Source of the DNA: Deinococcus aquaedulcis
GTDB taxonomy: Bacteria; Deinococcota; Deinococci; Deinococcales; Deinococcaceae
Assembly: GCF_019693445.1 (NCBI RefSeq)
Contig: NZ_JAHRBL010000010.1
Span: 62,001 to 126,000, forward strand
Reading direction: 5' to 3'
Length of the DNA: 64,000 nt
Shown here: in pieces, positions 1 through 13,956 of the stretch
How positions within the stretch are numbered: position 1 is the first letter of the stretch
Layout of the letters: each line of letters begins with the position of its first letter
Notes under the pieces: generated by a model
Databases searched by the model: none
Told to the model about the DNA's origin: nothing
What the model saw: the letters and a program-made list of their open reading frames with translations, nothing else
Position numbers and translations under genes: made by a program

Positions 1-2899
1 AGCGGTAGTCGCGCAGGTTGCCAGTCAGGCCAATGCGGACCAGATCGGCCAGGGCCAGCGCCTTATTCTTATCGGCATTCACGGGCAGGCCGTTGGGCAG
101 CACGAACGCGCCCGTGGCAAAGCCCTGTTCCTGCAGGCCGCCGAAGGGGTTGCCGCCGCGCACCGCGTCGCGCAGGCGGTCATTGAAGGTGCCAATCCCC
201 AGGCCGTACAGGTTGAGTTGCGTGGCGTTCTTGCCCCGGGCGTTGCTGGCCACCTCGCCAAAGTCCCAGCCCTCGCCGTACAGGTAGATGCTCTTGCCAT
301 CCACGCCGTCTTTTTGCACCGTCAGGGCGTCCAGCGCGGCGCGGGCGGCCTGCATGTCGGCCACCATGTGGTGCCCCATCAGGTCGAAGCGGAAGCCGTC
401 CACCTTGTAGGCCCGGGCCATCAGCACCAGGGTGTCCACCATCAGTTTGCGCATCATGGCGTGTTCGGTGGCGGTGTTCGAGCAGCAGGTCGAGTTCTCC
501 ACCGCGCCATTGGCGTTCAGGCGATGGTAGTACCCGGGCACGATCTTGTCCAGCACCGACCGCTCTGCCTGTCCACTGGACGCCGTGTGGTTGAACACCA
601 CGTCCTGCACCACGCGCAGGCCCATGCCGTTCAGGGCCGCCACCATGCGGCGGTATTCCAGCGTGCGCTGGTCCGGGTTCACGGCGTAGCTGCCTTCGGG
701 GACCATGTAGTGGTAGGGGTCGTAGCCCCAGTTGTAGGCGTCCTGGTCCTTCACAGCGCCAATGGCCTTCTGCTGCTCGTCGCTGTTGGGCGCGAACTTG
801 CTGAGGTCGCCGGGGGTCTTCCACTGGCCCTTGTCCTCGTTGATGGTGGCAATGTCGAAGGTGGGCAGCAGGTGCACGGCCTTCAGGCCCGCGTCGGCCA
901 GGGCTTTCAGGTGCTTGTTGCCGTTGCTGCCCGCCTGGGTAAAGGCGAGGTAGGTGCCGCGCTGGGCCGCCGGCACGCTGGCGTCGGCGGCGCTGAAGTC
1001 GCGCAGGTGCAGTTCGTAAAAGCTGAGGTCCGAGGCGCTGCGCAGCGCGGGCTTTTTCAGCGCGTCCCAGCCCTGGGGCTTCTGGGCGGCGTCGTTCAGG
1101 TCCACCATGACGCTGCGGGTGCTGTTGCGCGTCAGGGCCACCGAGTAGGGGTCAGTCACGAGGTTCGTTTCGATCTTGCCGGTGCTGGGGGCAAAGACCT
1201 TGACCTCGTAGCGGTAGGTGCCGCCCTTCCAGCCGGCCGCCCCCTTGGCCGTCCACACGCCCTGCGCGTCGCGCGTCATGGGCACGACCGTTTCGGCGCT
1301 CGATCCGCTGGTACTTAGGCGCAGTTTCACGTCCTGTGCCGTGGGGGCCCACAGGCGCACGGTGGGCACGTTGCCCTGCCACGTCACGCCCAGCGGGCCG
1401 TTGTAGGTGTACAGGTCGTCCAGCGCCCAGGCGGTCTGCACGCCCGTGGCGTCCAGCACGGTGCCGTCGGGCAGCACGCTGGACACGGCCAGTTGTCCGC
1501 GCAGGGCCTCGGAGATGCGGGCGCGGTCCTCGGCCCGCACGCGCAGCAGGGCGTAGTTCGCCAGATACGGCGCTTTGGCCTTCTGGGCCGCGCTCAGGCC
1601 GCCGTCCACGGGTTCCAGGGTCAGGCTGTCGCCGCCGTCCACACCCGCTGCTGTCAGCTTCAGGCCGGCGTTCTTGGCGGCGTGCAGGGTCAGGAAGGCG
1701 CCGGGCTGCACCAGTTCTGGCTTCACGGCAATCAGGTCGCGCGACAGCATGATCGCCTGCGCCCGCATCAGGTCGCCCACCTGGCGCACCGAGGTGTCGG
1801 GGCGGGTGGTGTACACCTGGGTTTTGCCGCTGACCACCCAGGCCTGATTGCCCTGTTCAGCGGCCAGGGTCATGTCGGGGCCGGGGTCCTTTTCGTCACC
1901 CTTGTGCACAATGAAGTTGAGCTTCTTCCAGTCTGTTTTCATGGGCACGTCCCAGTACACGCCAAACGAGTTGGTACCCGTCTGGGCCAGCGGCTTGGTC
2001 CACTCCACCTGCGCCGTGGTGTCTTCCCAGGCGTGCAGGCCCCAGCCCTCGTACTTGCCGTCCGGGCGGAAGTAATTGATCCGGGCAAAGCCGGCGGGCA
2101 CGGGCGGGTCACTCAGGGCGGCGGGCGCGCCATAGGCGAATTCGGCCTTCCCGCTGGTCACCGTGACTTCGCGCCCCTTGGTCAGGTCGGCAAACATGTC
2201 GGCACCGGGGTCCTTCTCGTCGCCCTTGTGCACGATGAAGCCCACCTTTGCAGCGCCGGCTTTCAGCGGCACATCCCAGTAGGCACCGCCGGCGTCCACA
2301 CCTGTGGGGGGCAGCGGCTTGGCCCATTCCACCGTGGCCGTGGTGTCTTCCCATACATGCAGGCCCCAGCCGTCGTACTTGCCGTCGGGGCGCACGTAGC
2401 GCACGCGCAGCACATTCTGGGGAATGGGAGTGCTTCCAGAGGCCGCTGTGTTCGCCGGCGCGGCTGGCGCAGCGGGTGTAGCAGGCGCCGCCTGCGCCAC
2501 AGGCTGCTTTGTGGCGTCTACATTCAGCGCGGCGCCCTTGGCATAGGCCACATTCGTGCTGCCAGATTTCAGGAACAGCTCGCGGCCCTTGCTCAGGTCA
2601 AACCACAAATCAGCGCCGGGGTCCTTGTCGTCGCCCTTGTGGACGATAAAGCCCACTTTCTGCGCGCCCGGCTTCAGGGGAATGTCGTAGTACGCGCCCC
2701 AGTCGTCCTTGCCGCTCTGGGCCAGGGGTTTGGCCCATTCCACCGTGGCCGTGGTGTCTTCCCACACATGCAGGCCCCAGCCGGCATAGTTGCCGTCTGC
2801 ACGCTGGTAATGTACGCGCGCTGTGTTGGCCGGCAGGGCACTTTGCGCCGCTGCCATAGCAGCCAGCGCGACCGTTAGCAGGGTCGCCATTTTTTTCAT
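1..2899 (-). CDS. pulA: Type I pullulanase, secreted, with three N-terminal CBM41 modules (C-terminus beyond window)
   Basis: Exported debranching enzyme that hydrolyses alpha-1,6 bonds in pullulan and branched starch. The start ATG at 2899 gives a signal peptide (MKKMATLLTVALAAMAAAQ). Three similar CBM41/PUD modules follow, beginning near residues 28, 158 and 265, each with a G-W-G-L-H-x-W-E-D-T core; the first two are joined by an Ala/Pro-rich linker. The type I pullulanase signature YNWGYDP lies near residue 720. The GH13 nucleophile region DGFRFDLMGHH is near 835-845 and the acid/base region YGEGWDFGE near 875. 966 codons are in the window and the reading frame is still open at base 1, so the C-terminal beta domain is missing. 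Three CBM41 copies is more than the usual one or two. It has its own promoter and is separated from the gal operon. Confidence 0.93.
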   Translation of the reverse strand, partial: MKKMATLLTVALAAMAAAQSALPANTARVHYQRADGNYAGWGLHVWEDTTATVEWAKPLAQSGKDDWGAYYDIPLKPGAQKVGFIVHKGDDKDPGADLWFDLSKGRELFLKSGSTNVAYAKGAALNVDATKQPVAQAAPATPAAPAAPANTAASGSTPIPQNVLRVRYVRPDGKYDGWGLHVWEDTTATVEWAKPLPPTGVDAGGAYWDVPLKAGAAKVGFIVHKGDEKDPGADMFADLTKGREVTVTSGKAEFAYGAPAALSDPPVPAGFARINYFRPDGKYEGWGLHAWEDTTAQVEWTKPLAQTGTNSFGVYWDVPMKTDWKKLNFIVHKGDEKDPGPDMTLAAEQGNQAWVVSGKTQVYTTRPDTSVRQVGDLMRAQAIMLSRDLIAVKPELVQPGAFLTLHAAKNAGLKLTAAGVDGGDSLTLEPVDGGLSAAQKAKAPYLANYALLRVRAEDRARISEALRGQLAVSSVLPDGTVLDATGVQTAWALDDLYTYNGPLGVTWQGNVPTVRLWAPTAQDVKLRLSTSGSSAETVVPMTRDAQGVWTAKGAAGWKGGTYRYEVKVFAPSTGKIETNLVTDPYSVALTRNSTRSVMVDLNDAAQKPQGWDALKKPALRSASDLSFYELHLRDFSAADASVPAAQRGTYLAFTQAGSNGNKHLKALADAGLKAVHLLPTFDIATINEDKGQWKTPGDLSKFAPNSDEQQKAIGAVKDQDAYNWGYDPYHYMVPEGSYAVNPDQRTLEYRRMVAALNGMGLRVVQDVVFNHTASSGQAERSVLDKIVPGYYHRLNANGAVENSTCCSNTATEHAMMRKLMVDTLVLMARAYKVDGFRFDLMGHHMVADMQAARAALDALTVQKDGVDGKSIYLYGEGWDFGEVASNARGKNATQLNLYGLGIGTFNDRLRDAVRGGNPFGGLQEQGFATGAFVLPNGLPVNADKNKALALADLVRIGLTGNLRDYR

Positions 2900-2908
2900 G
2901 TTGAGAGA

Positions 2909-2936
2909 ATTGTAGCGGTTCCAAAGAGCAGGTCAG
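2909..2936 (-). promoter_or_regulatory. Probable promoter of the pullulanase gene
   Basis: Read on the minus strand, a -35-like CTGACC (2936-2931) is followed by a 16-nt spacer and the -10 TACAAT (2914-2909). The -10 ends 9 nt before the ATG at 2899, so the message would have almost no leader. No Shine-Dalgarno is visible. Confidence 0.5.
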
Positions 2937-3143
2937 CCTATGGAGCCTAATCAAGAAAGGCGAGGGGCCGTCTCTGAGCCTGGGGCCCTCTGAGGCGCAG
3001 GAGGGTGGAGCGCGTGCGGATTTCGTTGAGACCGAGGGCAAAGTGTCACCGCCAGGCGCCCAGGAATGGCCGAAGCCCAAAGGGCAGTCTGCCCTTAAGG
3101 CCCCCCACACCTGCCCCTGTTCGCGCGCGCCTACCCTGCCCCC

Positions 3144-3344
3144 ATGACTGGACGCCGCAGCGACGAAAGCACAACCCGCCCCGAGGAGCACCACAGCCAC
3201 AGCGACGCCGAGAGCCTGCGCCACGTGCCGCACCACATCAGCGGCGTGCGGCAGGACAGCCCTGGCACCCACGATATTGGGGTAGAACACGGCGAGCCCA
3301 ACCGCCAGAAGGACCCGGACAACGACCGGACGAACGACGGTTAA
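3144..3344 (+). CDS. Small, very hydrophilic hypothetical protein (66 aa)
   Basis: Not recognised. The protein is rich in Asp, Glu, His, Arg and Ser, with a His-rich stretch near residues 16-32 (EEHHSHSD, HVPHH). It has no membrane segment, signal peptide or cysteine, and looks like a soluble, perhaps disordered, protein. The start is supported by a leaderless promoter: TACCCT at 3132-3137, then six bases, then ATG. It stands alone between the divergent pullulanase gene and the convergent galK, with a terminator hairpin beginning ten bases after its stop. A shadow frame would be unlikely to have both the correct -10 spacing and this composition. Confidence 0.6.
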   Translation: MTGRRSDESTTRPEEHHSHSDAESLRHVPHHISGVRQDSPGTHDIGVEHGEPNRQKDPDNDRTNDG

Positions 3345-3348
3345 ACAG

Positions 3349-3386
3349 AAAAAAGCGGGGCCGGGCGTGTGTCTGCCCGGCCCCGC
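3349..3386 (-). terminator. Rho-independent terminator of the gal operon
   Basis: A perfect 12-bp GC stem (3355-3366 with 3375-3386) and an 8-nt loop. On the minus strand it is followed by six T residues (3354-3349). It begins 11 nt after the galK stop codon. Confidence 0.9.
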
Positions 3387-3397
3387 TGCCTGACGGC

Positions 3398-4441
3398 TTA
3401 CGGCACCACTTGCCGGCCCTGCGGGCCATAGTCGGCCAGCACCGCCTGAGCCACCGCCCCGGCGTGGCCGTCGCGCACCAGGGCCACCACGGCGCCGCCA
3501 AAACCCGCGCCGGTCATGCGGGCGCCGTACACGCGCGGATGGCCCTGCAGGGCCGCCACCAGTTCGTCCACGCGGGGGTGGCTCACCGCGTAGTCGTCGC
3601 GCAGGCTGGCGTGGCTGGCGTTCATCAGGGTGCCAAAGCGCACCTCATCCACCCCATCTTCCACAGCGGCCAGCACACGGGCATTTTCGGTGACCACGTG
3701 GCGGGCCCGCTCACGCAGCGGCGAGGGCAGGGCGTCCAGCGCCGCCACATCCGTCACGTCGCGCAGCTGGGGCACGCCCAGCAGGCGGGCGGCTTCTTCC
3801 ACCTGCGCGCGGCGTTCGTTGTAGCCGCTTTCGGCCAGCTGGCGCGGCACGCCGCTGTCCAGCACCAGCACCTGCGTGCCGGCGGGCAGGGGCAGGGTGC
3901 GGCGCTCCAAGCTGCGGGTGTCCAGCAGCAGCAGGGTGTGTTCGTCGGCCACGCTGCTGGCCATCTGGTCCATGATCCCGCACTGCACGCCCACGTAATC
4001 GTGTTCCACGCGCTGGGCGATCAGGGCAATGCGTTCGTCGTCGGCCGTCAGGTCGCCCAGCAGGCGCAGGGCGCGCAGCACCGCCACCTCCAGCGCCGCG
4101 CTGCTGCTGAGCCCCGCGCCCATCGGCACGTTGGACGTGACATGCACGTTCAGCCCGCCGCTGGCGCCGCCCAGCGCCAGGGCCCCGGCCACGTAGCGGG
4201 CAAACGGCGCCTGGGCGTTCTCGCCCACCGGGAACGTGGCGTGCTGGTCCAGGTCGGCGGCGTACACATGGTGCTCGGCGGTCCCGTTGCGCCCCACGGT
4301 CACCGTGGTGACCTGTGGAATGGCGGTGGGCAGCACGAAGCCCCCCTGGTAATCGGTATGTTCGCCCAGCAGGTTCACCCGGCCCGGCGCCTGGGCGCTC
4401 AGCTCGGGGGGCTGGCCAAAGGTGGCCTCAAAAGTGGTCAT
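3398..4441 (-). CDS. galK: Galactokinase
   Basis: Phosphorylates galactose to galactose-1-phosphate, the first committed Leloir step, in the cytoplasm. The galactokinase signature [13 protein letters not shown] is near residues 19-31, the GHMP ATP-binding loop [13 protein letters not shown] near 109, and the catalytic Asp in [10 protein letters not shown] near 158. At 347 aa it is a normal bacterial length. The ATG at 4441 overlaps the galT TGA as ATGA, so translation is coupled to galT. It is the last gene of the run alpha-galactosidase-galT-galK and is followed by a strong terminator. Confidence 0.96.
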   Translation of the reverse strand: MTTFEATFGQPPELSAQAPGRVNLLGEHTDYQGGFVLPTAIPQVTTVTVGRNGTAEHHVYAADLDQHATFPVGENAQAPFARYVAGALALGGASGGLNVHVTSNVPMGAGLSSSAALEVAVLRALRLLGDLTADDERIALIAQRVEHDYVGVQCGIMDQMASSVADEHTLLLLDTRSLERRTLPLPAGTQVLVLDSGVPRQLAESGYNERRAQVEEAARLLGVPQLRDVTDVAALDALPSPLRERARHVVTENARVLAAVEDGVDEVRFGTLMNASHASLRDDYAVSHPRVDELVAALQGHPRVYGARMTGAGFGGAVVALVRDGHAGAVAQAVLADYGPQGRQVVP

Positions 4442-5559
4442 AGGGCGGCTCCAGCGTCGGGGTTCACCGCGCGCAGTTCGGCGGCGGCGGTTTCGGGAAA
4501 TTTGTCGTTGGCAAATTCACCCGCGCCCTGCTCGGTGCCGGCCAGATACTTCATGCGGCCCGGCGCGCGCAGGTACGGGTACAGTTCGATGTGCAGTGGA
4601 AAGGCTGGATGCGGCCCATCCAGCGGCGCCTGATGCACGGTGAGCAGGTAGGGCATGCGCACCCCGAACAGGCCGTCCAGCCGCAGCAGGGTGTCTTTGA
4701 GCACCCGCGCGAAGGCCGCGCGCTCGGGGGCCGTGAGGTCGGCCAGCAGGCTCACGGGCCGCACGGGCACAATCCAGGTTTCAAAGGAATAGCGCGCAAA
4801 GGGCGGCACCACGCTCAGGGCCGCGCCGCCGTCCAGCACCACCCGCTCGCGGCTCTCCCGCTCCTGGGCCACAAAGTCGGCCAGCCAGGGGCGGCCGTGC
4901 TCGGCGTGGTAGGCCTCGGCCTGCGCCAGCATGCGCGCCTGCACAGGCGGGAGATGGTCGTAGGCGTAGATCTGCCCGTGCGGGTGGTGCAGGGTGACCC
5001 CCACCTCCACGCCCCGGTTTTCAAAGCACAGCACGCTCTGGATGCGCCCGGTGGCGCCCAGGCGCGTGGTGCGGTCCGCCCACACCGAGAGCAGCAGGTC
5101 CAGCTGCGCTTCACTCAGATCGGCCAAGCGGCCCCGGGCGTCCTGGCTGAACACCACGACCTCGCACGCGCCCACCCCCGCGCGGGTCTGCGCCGGGCCG
5201 CCTTCGGGGTCCGGTGCCCCCAGGCTGAGGCTGGGAAAGCGGTTGTCAAACACCGCGATGTCGTACTCGCCGGTGGGCAGCTCGGTCGGATGCTCAGGGT
5301 CGGTGGTGGGGGCCAGCGGGTTGTATTCGGGCGGCGGCAGAAAGGTGCGGTTCAGGCGGTGGGCAGCGTACATCACCCACTCGCCGCGCAGGGGGTGCCA
5401 GCGCAGGACCGGCCGCGCGTCCACCGGCTCCGGGCTGGGGCTGGGAATCGCGGCCGTGACCCTCACCGGGCGCAGGCCATACAGTGTTAGCGCGCGGCCA
5501 TCGGGCTTGGTGAAATCGGCGGCGTACAGGGCCGTGGGGGACGGAATGGGGTCAGCCAT
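4438..5559 (-). CDS. galT: Galactose-1-phosphate uridylyltransferase
   Basis: Transfers UMP from UDP-glucose to galactose-1-phosphate. The active-site motif HPHGQIYAY lies near residue 190 and carries the histidine that becomes uridylylated. [15 protein letters not shown] near residues 75-90 and NRFPSL are also typical of the family. The chosen ATG at 5559 has GAAGG five bases upstream. A GTG at 5571 would add four residues and lengthen the overlap with the upstream gene. The gene overlaps the alpha-galactosidase by 8 nt and galK by 4 nt. No galE is present in the window. Confidence 0.95.
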   Translation of the reverse strand: MADPIPSPTALYAADFTKPDGRALTLYGLRPVRVTAAIPSPSPEPVDARPVLRWHPLRGEWVMYAAHRLNRTFLPPPEYNPLAPTTDPEHPTELPTGEYDIAVFDNRFPSLSLGAPDPEGGPAQTRAGVGACEVVVFSQDARGRLADLSEAQLDLLLSVWADRTTRLGATGRIQSVLCFENRGVEVGVTLHHPHGQIYAYDHLPPVQARMLAQAEAYHAEHGRPWLADFVAQERESRERVVLDGGAALSVVPPFARYSFETWIVPVRPVSLLADLTAPERAAFARVLKDTLLRLDGLFGVRMPYLLTVHQAPLDGPHPAFPLHIELYPYLRAPGRMKYLAGTEQGAGEFANDKFPETAAAELRAVNPDAGAAL

Positions 5560-7031
5560 GTGAGCCTTCACGGTACGAGTGTGGCCGCACCCCAGCCGCC
5601 GTGGTGTCGGTTAGGTTAAAGGTGCCGCGCGAAAAATGAGTGGTGGCCCCACCAAAACTCTGAGAAAGCGTGACCGGGCGGTCCGGCGTGCTCACGTCGA
5701 GGCAGCGGCGCAGCAGGGCCAGCCCCGCGTCGTCCAGCAGCTCAATGGGATCGCTGCTGGCGCGCAGGCCGCCCACCACGTCCAGCATCCCGGCCACGGC
5801 TTCCCGCTCGTCGTGGCCCAGCAGGCTGAGTTCGCGGCGGCAGATCGCCACGTCCGGGTCGGGCTGATACCAGGGGTGCTGGTACCAGCGCGACAGCGCC
5901 GTGTGCAGCGCGTTGCGGGCGCTGGGGCCGGTGGCGTCGCCCAGCCACACGCGGCGCGACTCCTCGTCCCAGAAGGGCGCCACGTCGGGGCCGGTACGCA
6001 TGGCGTCCACCAGGCCAATGCTCTGGGCCAGTGGGGCGCCGCAGCCCAGCAGGAAGGCGTCCGGGCCGGCACCGTCGCGCAGGGCCTGCAGCCCCATGCG
6101 GTAGGCCTGCGCGCGCCCCACCCTGGGGTCGTGCCGCACGCCGGGCAGCGCCGCGCCGTACAGGAAATCCAGCTTCAGGTAGGTGTAGCCCCAGCCGCGC
6201 GCGGTGGCCGCCAGCTCGCGCAGCCACGCCAGCACCTCGGGGTGAGTGGTGTCCAGGGTGTAATACGGCCCGCCCCAGTTGTGGCCCACCGGCAGCGGCT
6301 GGCCGCCTTCGCCGCGCAGCATCCAGTCCGGGTGCTCGGCAAACAGGCGCGAGGTGGGCGAGGCCAGAAACGGCGCCAGCCACAGGCCCGGGGTGTAGCC
6401 CAGGGCCTGCAGGGGGGCGGGCAGGTCGCGGGCGTGGCCGCCGAAGTGCGCGCTGGGCTCGGTCCAGTCGCCCAGGTCGGCCTGAAAGCCGTCGTCCAGC
6501 TGAAACACGTCGAAGGGCAGTCCCGCCGCCCTGGCCCGGCGGGCGTTGTCCAGCATGGCCTCCAGGGTGACGGCGCGGTAGTACGAGTACCACGAGCACC
6601 ACACCCGCAGCGGCGCGGGCGTGCGCGCGTGCATGGCCTGTCCCAGGTCGGCGGCGCGCGCTTCGAGGGTGGCAATCACATCCCGGGTGTCCTCCCAGTG
6701 CAGGGGAACGTCGGGGCCTTCCAGGGTGCAGGTGACGGTCACGTGGTCGCCCTGCGCGCGCGCCTCCCATTGAATGAAGGTCTGGGTGGCTTCCCCGGCC
6801 ATGCCCACCCAGCCGCTGCCGTCCGGGCGCACCAGCGCCAGCATGGTGTGGCTGCGCCACACGCCCGCCTGACCGCTGGGCAGAAAGCCGGGGTCGTGGC
6901 CCTGTTCGTGGCGCCAGCGCATCAGGGGCACGGCCTGGCTGTCCGTGAGGGGCCGCAGTTCGGCCTCGCTCCACGACTGAAAACCGCTCACCAGCACGCG
7001 CACTTCGGCGGGGTTCACGTTCAGGATCCAT

Positions 7032-7039
<8 letters not shown>
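5552..7039 (-). CDS. Alpha-galactosidase, GH36 family
   Basis: Cleaves terminal alpha-1,6-galactose from melibiose or raffinose-type sugars. The GH36 nucleophile motif KLDFLYG is near residue 290, and [10 protein letters not shown] near 345 should hold the acid/base Asp. VWCSWYSYY near residue 145 and FQLDDGFQ near 175 mark early strands of the barrel. At 495 aa it is close in size to the short Thermus/Thermotoga-type enzymes rather than the 700-aa GH36 forms. There is no signal peptide, so it should act on imported sugar. The ATG at 7039 overlaps the end of the beta-galactosidase gene by 8 nt. Confidence 0.9.
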
Positions 7040-9065
<2,026 letters not shown>

Positions 9066-9467
9066 GCAGAGGTGTCCTTGGGGGTAGAGAGGGGAGGGGG
9101 GCTGGGGGCGACAGGTTCAATCCACAAGACGCTGAATGCGAGTGATTGAGGAGAGAGCTTGAGAAGCAAAGCACCTTTTTGGCGTCTCAGTCAGAGGTGA
9201 GCTAAGGCTGCCATCCTCCTCTGCAAGCAGCTCTGCGAGTCCCCAGCCCTCTCCTTCAGAGCTGTCCCAGTCCCCCGCAAGGGGAGAGGGAGAAAAAGAT
9301 CTCTCCAGCACGTACGTCTTCTCTCGCGCGTCAAGCGTTCAAGGAGATGACTCAGTGGTCGTGAATCGTGTCAGGCAGGTCTGAACTGAACGTGGTGCCC
9401 AGAAAGAAATGCGGAGGCTGAGGTTTTGTCCATCAACTTTCAACCATCAACAATTCCCCTGCAGCCA
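9066..9467. other. 402-nt intergenic region with an interspersed repeat
   Basis: Lies between the beta-galactosidase and permease genes. It contains copy A of a repeat shared with 33.2 kb (9211-9298). No open frame here looks like a protein and no convincing promoter or terminator was found. The gene spacing allows a separate promoter for the GH42/GH36/galT/galK half of the cluster, but I cannot point to it. Confidence 0.5.
9211..9298. repeat. Interspersed small repeat, copy A
   Basis: GCAGCTCTGCGAGTCCC at 9227-9243, and a CGCAAGGGGAGAGG block ending in AGAAAAA at 9297, match the copy at 33211-33261, which lacks the middle part. A short block at 62670-62695 matches in the opposite orientation. 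It resembles the small non-coding repeats known from Deinococcus genomes. Confidence 0.6.
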
Positions 9468-10315
9468 TCACCCCTTGACCGCACCGGTCGCCAGCCCGCC
9501 CTGCCAATAACGCCCCAGGGTCAGGAACGCGGCCACCAGGGGCAGAATGCTCACCAGGGCGCCCAGCACGATCACGGTGTACAGGGGTTCCTGACCGCTG
9601 GAACTGCTCGTCTGGTTCCACACGCTCAGGCCCAGGGTCAGAGGAAACAGTTCGTCGCGGCTGACGGCCACCAGCGGCAGAAAGAAATTGTTCCAGGCCC
9701 CCACGAACGAGAACAGCCCCACCGTGACCAGCCCGCCCTGCACCAGCGGCAGGCCCAGGCGCTGGAAGATGGTCCATTCGCCCGCACCGTCGATGCGCGC
9801 GGCTTCCATCAGTTCCTTGGGAAACCCGGCGTCCCAGAACAGCCGCATCAGGTACAGGCCGAATGGGTTGACCAGCCCCGGCAGAATGACCGCCCAGTAG
9901 GTGTTCAGCAGGCCCAGCTTCTGCATCATCAGAAAGAGGGGCAGCACCAGCGCCGTGCCCGGCACCATGATGGTCACCAGAATCAGTGCAAACAGCGCGT
10001 CTTTGCCCCGGAAGGCGTAGGCCGAAAAGGCGTAGCCGGCCAGGGCACTGACCAGCACACTGCCCAGCGCCGTGGCCCCGGCATAGATGAACGAGTTCAG
10101 CAGCCAGCGCCGGAAAATCCCGTCCTGGCGCGTGAGGAGTGTCTGCATGTTCTCGGCAAGGTGGCTGGGGCTGGCAAACCACAGCCCAAAGGTGGAAAAC
10201 AGCTGCCCGTTGTCCTTGAACATGGTCACGATGACCCACCACAGCGGCAGCAGGGCGTACACCGCAAACAGCGTGAGGGCCAGCAGTTGCAGCGGGGTAA
10301 AGCGGTTACGGGTGT

Positions 10316-10319
<4 letters not shown>
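9468..10319 (-). CDS. Sugar ABC transporter permease, MalG type
   Basis: Inner-membrane half-channel of a carbohydrate importer (CUT1 family). It has about six hydrophobic segments, the first at residues 10-30. The EAA loop [14 protein letters not shown], near residue 180, contacts the ATPase. The GTG start at 10319 overlaps the TGA of the preceding permease as GTGA and is preceded by GGAGGTGAG, so it is translationally coupled. The C-terminus [10 protein letters not shown] is typical. No ATP-binding subunit is encoded nearby; such importers usually share a housekeeping MsmK/MalK-type ATPase. Confidence 0.93.
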
Positions 10320-11179
<860 letters not shown>

Positions 11180-11276
11180 GGGGTTCCCGACAGAGCAAAA
11201 TCAGTCATAGGCACCTTCTCTCAAGGCGGGGGGCGCAGGACCGTTGCGCGCGTCCTGCGCCCCCCAGGTCTGGCGC

Positions 11277-12587
<1,311 letters not shown>

Positions 12588-12652
12588 ACGTCCTCCGGGT
12601 GGGAAGAAAAGGGGTGCGGGGGTTGGGGCCAGGGGGGCTCAGATGGGGGGAC

Positions 12653-13423
12653 TTAAACGAGGTGCAATTCGCGCACCGCGCCCCCCAGGCCCGGCGGGGG
12701 TTCAGGGCCCCGGCGGTTGGTGATCAGCGCCGACACACCGCCAATAGGCGCAATGTGCGCGCGGCTCACCTGACCCAGCTTGCTGTGGTCGGCCACCACC
12801 ACCACCTCCCGGGCCTGGGCCACCATCAGGCGTTTGACCTCGGCTTCCTCGTGGTTGGCGTTGGTGACGCCGTGTTCGGGGTGCACGCCGTTGCAGCCCA
12901 GAAACAGGCGGTCGGCGTGAATGTGTTTCAGGACGTCCAGCGCGTAGGGGCTGACCAGTGAATGCTGCAGCGGGCGCAGGGTGCCGCCTGTGACGATCAC
13001 CCGCACGCCGCTGAGGCGTTCCAGTTCCAGGGCGATATTCAGGCCGTTGGTGACCACCGTGACTCCCTGCAGCGTGGGCGATAGGGCGCGGGCCACCTCG
13101 GTGGTGGTGCTGCCCACATCCAGAAAGACCGTTTCGCCGTCGCGCACCAGGGCCGCCGCCGCGCGGCCGATGCGGCGTTTGGCGGCGCTGTGCTCGTGCC
13201 GGGTCTGTTCCAGCGGCGACTCGCGGCGCAGTTCCAGTGGCGGGCGCACGCTGCCCCGGGTGCGGCGCACCTGCCCCGCTTCAGCCAGGGCTTTCAGGTC
13301 GCTGCGCACCGTGACTTCCGAAACGCCCAGCAGTTTCGAAAGTTCCGCAACGGGCAATTCGCCGTGGCGATGAACAAGCGAGAGAATCTCGCTTCTGCGC
13401 GATTCGATCAAGGAGGCCCCCAA
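12653..13423 (-). CDS. DeoR-family transcriptional regulator of the galactoside operon
   Basis: Sugar-phosphate-responsive repressor. The N-terminal helix-turn-helix ([21 protein letters not shown], about residues 23-43) is DeoR-like. The C-terminal DeoRC sensor has the usual [10 protein letters not shown] motif near residue 98 and [12 protein letters not shown] near 145. The frame opens with TTG at 13423; a second TTG at 13411, preceded by GGGGG five bases upstream, may be the real start. It heads the transporter genes on the same strand, and a promoter with an overlapping inverted repeat lies directly in front. Autorepression and control of the operon are inferred; the effector is unknown. 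Confidence 0.9.
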   Translation of the reverse strand: MGASLIESRRSEILSLVHRHGELPVAELSKLLGVSEVTVRSDLKALAEAGQVRRTRGSVRPPLELRRESPLEQTRHEHSAAKRRIGRAAAALVRDGETVFLDVGSTTTEVARALSPTLQGVTVVTNGLNIALELERLSGVRVIVTGGTLRPLQHSLVSPYALDVLKHIHADRLFLGCNGVHPEHGVTNANHEEAEVKRLMVAQAREVVVVADHSKLGQVSRAHIAPIGGVSALITNRRGPEPPPGLGGAVRELHLV

Positions 13424-13433
13424 AAAGGTGAGT

Positions 13434-13477
13434 TTCGTTACTTACGAATCTTATGTTGAAAGGTTTTTCACCGTCAA
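13434..13477 (-). promoter_or_regulatory. Promoter and candidate DeoR operator of the galactoside operon
   Basis: On the minus strand, -35 TTGACG (13477-13472), an 18-nt spacer and -10 TAAGAT (13453-13448). Touching the -10 is an inverted repeat with arms TTCGT and ACGAA separated by five bases (13434-13448), which covers the expected transcription start. DeoR-type repressors often use TTTCG-containing repeats. Confidence 0.65.
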
Positions 13478-13904
13478 GCCCTGGGTGTGAGGGAGAGAGG
13501 AGGGTGGGCGTGACGTGCTGGGGCTGAGAGCCGGAGCAGAACCGCTTTTGCGCCCTATTTGGAAGCGTAACCAACAGCGCGCTGCGTAAGGAGCAGAGTC
13601 GGCGGGCAGAGCCGTTTTTGCCTCTAGGCGCAGAGAGGTGAGTAGGCGTTAAGCGTCGTGAAGCAAAGGGCAGGCACGCGATGGTGGCCTGACCGTGCAG
13701 ATTGCATGTGCCTTCTATCGCAGCGTGGGGCCTGCTCTGATGCGCCGCGCTTCAATGGTCATCAGGTCAGAGGGCTCCCGCCTTCCACTCTTCAGATTCC
13801 GGGGCACGCTTGATTCGGCTGGGAAAGCATCGGCACTGAAGCGACGCCGTGCCGTTGGTGTGCAGCGGATCGGCGCTGTTAGTCCCCATCGCCCTGCCGA
13901 CACG
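13478..13904. other. Intergenic region without a supported gene
   Basis: About 430 nt between the DeoR promoter and the FKBP terminator. It contains two similar stretches (GCAGAACCGCTTTTGCGCC near 13536 and GCAGAGCCGTTTTTGCCTC near 13606), probably degenerate repeat copies. Short frames here lack start signals and recognisable protein character. Confidence 0.45.
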
Positions 13905-13940
13905 CAAAAAGCGCCGGAAAGCGGCTGGGCTTTCCGGCGC
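13905..13940 (-). terminator. Rho-independent terminator of the FKBP gene
   Basis: A perfect 12-bp stem (13911-13922 with 13929-13940) and a 6-nt loop. On the minus strand it is followed by TTTTTGCG. It lies 17 nt after the stop of the peptidyl-prolyl isomerase gene. Confidence 0.9.
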
Positions 13941-13956
13941 GGTTGAGAACTGCAGC

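Noticed and set aside
218..1318. Long open frame on plus strand opposite the pullulanase gene
   Set aside because: Antisense shadow of a GC-rich gene; composition (His, Gln, Val, Arg, Gly) is that of the reverse complement and no start signal is present.
13695..13946. 83-codon frame in the region before FKBP
   Set aside because: Runs into the FKBP terminator hairpin, lacks any start signal and shows no protein-like pattern.
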